The notes under the pieces: model-generated | What the model was told of the DNA's origin: nothing | Seen by the model: only the letters and a program-made list of their open reading frames with translations | Database searches by the model: none | DNA from: Acanthopleura granulata | Lineage: Eukaryota; Mollusca; Polyplacophora; Chitonida; Chitonidae | DNA: 64,000 nucleotides | Direction: 5' to 3' | Assembly: GCA_016165875.1 (NCBI GenBank) | Contig: JABBOT010000001.1 | Span: forward strand, 38,926,252-38,990,251 | Shown: piece by piece, positions 62,301 to 64,000 of the stretch | Position numbering within the stretch: the stretch's first letter is position 1 | How the letters are laid out: the number at the start of each line of letters is the position of its first letter | Position numbers and translations under genes: made by a program

Positions 62301-62616
62301 TTCCTGCTATCCACCAACATCAATCAAATAATTAAATAAACAAGTTTATTTGATTGGTGTTTGAAGCCGTACTCGATAATATTTTACTTATACGATGGCG
62401 GCCAGTGCGATTGGAGGAAACCGGACAGACCACTGGGAAAACTCACGACCATCCGCAAATTGCCGGAGAACCTTCCCACGTACGATTAGTAAGCTTATAG
62501 GATGTGTACCTATTCTGTGTGTATAGTAGTCCTCTTGGCCCTGATAATACCCCAGGAAGCTGTCAAATCCCCGGTATGTGGGTGTGTAGGTCCAGTTACA
62601 GAAGCCAAGGTGCCAT
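56166..62616 (-). CDS. Arylsulfatase B/I/J-like gene B, 3' ten exons (partial)
   Basis: A paralogue of gene A in tandem on the same strand. The visible exons run from WHLG to the stop: 62616-62510, 61835-61771, 61057-60953, 60437-60374, 59950-59853, 59030-58891, 58475-58417, 57713-57602, 56848-56655, 56338-56166 (371 codons plus stop). Every exon except the one at 56655-56848 has exactly the length of its gene A partner, and all phases match. It carries [24 protein letters not shown] and [11 protein letters not shown], so the C-terminal catalytic residues are present. Exons for the signal peptide, ADDLG and CTPSR were sought between 62617 and 64000 and not found, so they lie to the right or are missing. 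The gene is compact (introns mostly under 1 kb) compared with A. No internal stop or frameshift was seen. Confidence 0.9.
56655..56848 (-). CDS. Gene B exon equivalent to A13
   Basis: 194 bp coding [16 protein letters not shown] ... QYQLFNLK. The acceptor is TTTACATAG|GGTTGG; the donor is AAAG|GTAAAT. Five codons longer than in gene A, with a rearranged acidic, Trp-rich middle. Confidence 0.9.
57030..57101. repeat. Imperfect inverted repeat, 26 bp arms
   Basis: CATCGCATATAAAAGTTATG on the left is mirrored by CATAACTTTCATATGCGATG on the right, with a loop of about 19 bp. It lies in the gene B intron before the exon at 56848. Confidence 0.8.
57602..57713 (-). CDS. Gene B exon equivalent to A12
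   Basis: 112 bp coding [16 protein letters not shown] ... [13 protein letters not shown]. The acceptor is TCCTGACAG|AGGAGG; the donor is ATCAG|GTACACC. Confidence 0.92.
57972..58125. repeat. 17 bp tandem repeat
   Basis: Repeats of CAGGCAAGAGACATCTG with small variations (GCATGCAAGAGACATCT, ACAAGATACATCTGC), about nine units. It lies in the gene B intron between the exons at 57713 and 58417. Open frames across it in several phases are by-products of the period. Confidence 0.85.
58417..58475 (-). CDS. Gene B exon equivalent to A11
   Basis: 59 bp coding [16 protein letters not shown]. The acceptor is CTGTTGCTAG|GTTGATG; the donor is CGACCAG|GTACCG. The splice-site flanks resemble those of gene A exon 11. 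Confidence 0.9.
58891..59030 (-). CDS. Gene B exon equivalent to A10, GC splice donor
   Basis: 140 bp coding [16 protein letters not shown] then [15 protein letters not shown] ... GYINN. The acceptor is TTTAACAG|AATGG. At the position where gene A has ATGA|GTACGT, gene B has ATGG|GCATGT, so the intron would start with GC. The phase only joins the next exon if this site is used. Confidence 0.88.
59345..59690 (-). mobile_element. SINE-2 in a gene B intron
   Basis: TTTTTCAGTCATATGAGGAC, GAGAGTCCATGCCACCAATG, CACCCCACCCAGTCACATTA, CGGGCCGACCAGTCCTCC, GCGCCCAGCGAGGCAGCAAC, head GCCTCGGTGGCATGG. Confidence 0.8.
59853..59950 (-). CDS. Gene B exon equivalent to A9
   Basis: 98 bp coding [15 protein letters not shown] ... 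AVIIFTTD. The acceptor is TTTCTTAAAG|GTATGG; the donor is ACTGAT|GTAAGTC. It ends with the metal-ligand Asp. Confidence 0.93.
60374..60437 (-). CDS. Gene B exon equivalent to A8
   Basis: 64 bp coding [14 protein letters not shown] ... RRRYC. The acceptor is GTTGCTACAG|GTACCT; the donor is TATTGTG|GTAAGT. Confidence 0.9.
60705..60850 (-). mobile_element. SINE-1 fragment in a gene B intron
   Basis: TGGTGTTTTACGCCGTACTC, CACCAGCATTATGTTGCAAG, GGGAAACCCACGACCATC; tail and head lost. Confidence 0.7.
60953..61057 (-). CDS. Gene B exon equivalent to A7 (QAVHSP)
   Basis: 105 bp coding [15 protein letters not shown] ... [14 protein letters not shown]. The acceptor is CTGTTCCAG|ACCACG; the donor is GTCGAG|GTAAGA. 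Confidence 0.92.
61238..61740. repeat. 53 bp minisatellite in a gene B intron
   Basis: About eight diverged tandem units, each with a core like CAGATACAGTTCACCTCACG then ACCACAGCTGATACCGTGAC, spaced about 53 bp. They occupy most of the intron between 61057 and 61771. The homologous gene A intron has no such array. Confidence 0.85.
61771..61835 (-). CDS. Gene B exon equivalent to A6
   Basis: 65 bp coding [15 protein letters not shown] ... EYST. The acceptor is GTGTTTCAG|CCTTAGG; the donor is TCCACG|GTATGTG. The following intron is filled by a 53 bp minisatellite. Confidence 0.9.
62335..62490 (-). mobile_element. SINE-1 abutting a gene B splice donor
   Basis: GTTTATTTGATTGGTGTTTG, GGCGGCCAGTGCGATTGGAG, CGACCATCCGCAAATTGCCG, ending CCTTCCCACGTACGA. 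It ends about 20 bp from the donor of the exon at 62510. Confidence 0.8.
62510..62616 (-). CDS. Gene B exon equivalent to A5 (WHLG)
   Basis: Codes [17 protein letters not shown] then [16 protein letters not shown]. The acceptor is GTTTCACAG|ATGGCACC; the donor is GAATAG|GTACAC. A SINE ends only about 20 bp downstream of the donor. Confidence 0.92.
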
Positions 62617-62884
62617 CTGTGAAACAAAAAATACCACAAGCTGACTGTGTGCTTAATTACGTTGAATATGAAAGACGACAGCATTGACAGTTAAAAACAA
62701 CAGAGCAACGACAACAGTGTGACAGTTGACATATGGTCACACGTGACCGATGAAATACGGCCTCTTGTCAGTTCTCCTCAGATGGGGTTTTATTCTGTTT
62801 ATGTAAATGGTTAAACTGCAGCAGCATACAAGTTCCAGCGCATTCAGAATAATGTCCTAAACTTTTGGTAATGTTAACTGCAAT

Positions 62885-63025
62885 GTTATTTATTTATTTA
62901 TTTGATTGTTTTACGCCGTACTCAAGAATATTTCACTTCCACGACGGCGGCCAGCATTATGGTGGGAGGAAACCGGGCAGAGCCGGGGGAAACACACGAC
63001 CATTCGCAGGTCTTTCGCAGACCTT
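62885..63025 (-). mobile_element. SINE-1 upstream of the first visible gene B exon
   Basis: TTTATTTATTTATTTGATTG, TTTTACGCCGTACTCAAGAA, GCATTATGGTGGGAGGAAAC, CCATTCGCAGGTCTTTCGC. Confidence 0.8.
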
Positions 63026-63639
63026 TAACTGCAATGTCAATAATTATTCACAATGCTGTGTTGTCAACACATTTGAAGACCACATCACATGACAAAAAAT
63101 GACAACAATGCAAGAGGACCACTTCCCGGGAGTGTTTAGCCCATCAGCAGAATTCTAGTTGAACACCATTATACGCGGTGAAACTTTCACGGTACAGTTA
63201 CATATATGGTAGCCCGCAGAATGGAACGCGTAGAGAGTACCACACAGTTCCGTCCAGCGACGCGGCAGGTGCGCAGTCGAGCCAGGTTCATGACTGCAGC
63301 GTGCCGTGCTCTGCTCTGCTCTGTCACACAGTATTGCCTAGTTTTGGACATTTCTGAACAGTTTTGCACTGTAACAAAGCCTGGATCGAGTTTGCCCCTA
63401 TCTTCTGTGCCAGGGAGTTTGTCAGTTATTTGATGCGGCCAGGAACGTGCTTTCATCCGTAAAGTTGTACCATCCACTTATATCATGTGAAGTTAGCCTA
63501 ACCTTGTCCACGTTGTGATGTGTATAAATATAGGAATGGGATACCCCATTTTAACATGTGCACGGTAACTGTTGAATGCCTAGCTGCTGAGTTGCTTATA
63601 CTGAATAATTGATCTCGGGAAGCTTTCTGGAAGGAATGA

Positions 63640-63700
63640 TTGAGTGCTTCGGGTTTAACGTACTTAACAATGTTTCAGTCATATGACGACGATGAGTCTG
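63640..63700 (-). mobile_element. SINE-2 tail fragment
   Basis: GAGTGCTTCGGGTTTAACGT then CAGTCATATGACGACGATGA; it runs directly into the dispersed element at 63700. Confidence 0.6.
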
Positions 63701-63985
63701 TTATGAACCCCGTCTTTAAAATATTGTATTGTATTTTTTTCATTTGTTTTTGCACTAACTGGGTCAGTGTGGGACCTACATTTTCCCCTCAGTGTACGTT
63801 GTGACCTGCACTGGTATTTAGTCGCGTGTACATTCTGGAAAGACGTACCTATCTTGTAAACATGCTTACAATCAAACCATCCAGAATTTTCTTTACGTTA
63901 GTCTATAAATATTAGCGACGCAGTCTTTTACCCAAGTGAGAGCAGTCACATTTACTCACCTCGACTTAGAAGGATTTTGTGTGCT
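63700..63985 (-). repeat. Dispersed ~270 bp element, copy 3
   Basis: Reverse-complement copy: CCGTCTTTAAAATATTGTAT, CTAACTGGGTCAGTGTG, AGAATTTTCTTTACGTTAG, AAATATTAGCGACGCAG. Closest to copy 1. Confidence 0.75.
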
Positions 63986-64000
63986 TTGGAGATATCGCCT

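Larger units (their letters stand above)
62617..64000. other. Region upstream of the first visible gene B exon
   Basis: Expected to be intron. The acceptor-side intron contains one SINE-1, a SINE-2 tail and a dispersed element. No exon matching gene A exons 1-4 was found. Confidence 0.55.

Noticed and set aside
62617..64000. First exons of sulfatase gene B
   Set aside because: Looked for ADDLG, CTPSR and HMVGK coding segments with splice sites on the minus strand and found none.

Overview
The window is animal nuclear DNA. It is AT-rich, has short exons with GT-AG introns, and carries many tRNA-derived SINEs, a decayed LINE, inverted-repeat elements, and 17, 44 and 53 bp minisatellites. The two abundant SINE families look like ones common in molluscs. 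A mollusc, or another lophotrochozoan, is the best guess, but the species cannot be named from the sequence. There is no bacterial-type gene content, and I saw no rRNA, functional tRNA gene or CRISPR array.

Right half (about 29-64 kb): two tandem arylsulfatase genes of the ARSB/ARSI/ARSJ type, both on the minus strand. Gene A (54064 down to 29032) can be rebuilt as 14 exons with consistent phases, giving 506 codons plus a stop. It has a signal peptide, the C-T-P-S-R formylglycine signature at Cys86 and the usual metal and substrate residues. Gene B (62616 down to 56166) is a paralogue with the same exon phases; its exons equivalent to A1-A4 lie beyond the right edge or are absent. Both would encode lysosomal or secreted hydrolases acting on sulfated glycans.

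Left half (about 1-27 kb): a head-to-tail array of about six decayed copies (0 and I-V) of a 3-6 kb unit. Several short blocks recur in the same order and stay partly protein-like on the minus strand. I read it as a tandemly duplicated multi-exon gene now mostly pseudogenised. Two of the exon peptides faintly resemble FGF (beta-trefoil) exons, but this is only a hypothesis. Copy II carries a 499 bp TTAA-flanked inverted-repeat element, and copy III keeps the matching empty site. Copy IV carries a perfect 48 bp palindrome.

The most unusual feature is in sulfatase gene A. The 3' end of exon 2, holding the catalytic-cysteine codon and its splice donor, has been tandemly expanded into a 44 bp minisatellite running into intron 2. 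Each intact unit restores a possible 5' splice site. The unit-4 donor is in frame, would insert 44 residues, and would rebuild C-T-P-S-R at the exon junction.

Introns of gene A hold a decayed non-LTR retrotransposon (32.6-36.5 kb), many SINEs, a triplicated ~135 bp repeat and a cluster of short inverted-repeat elements.
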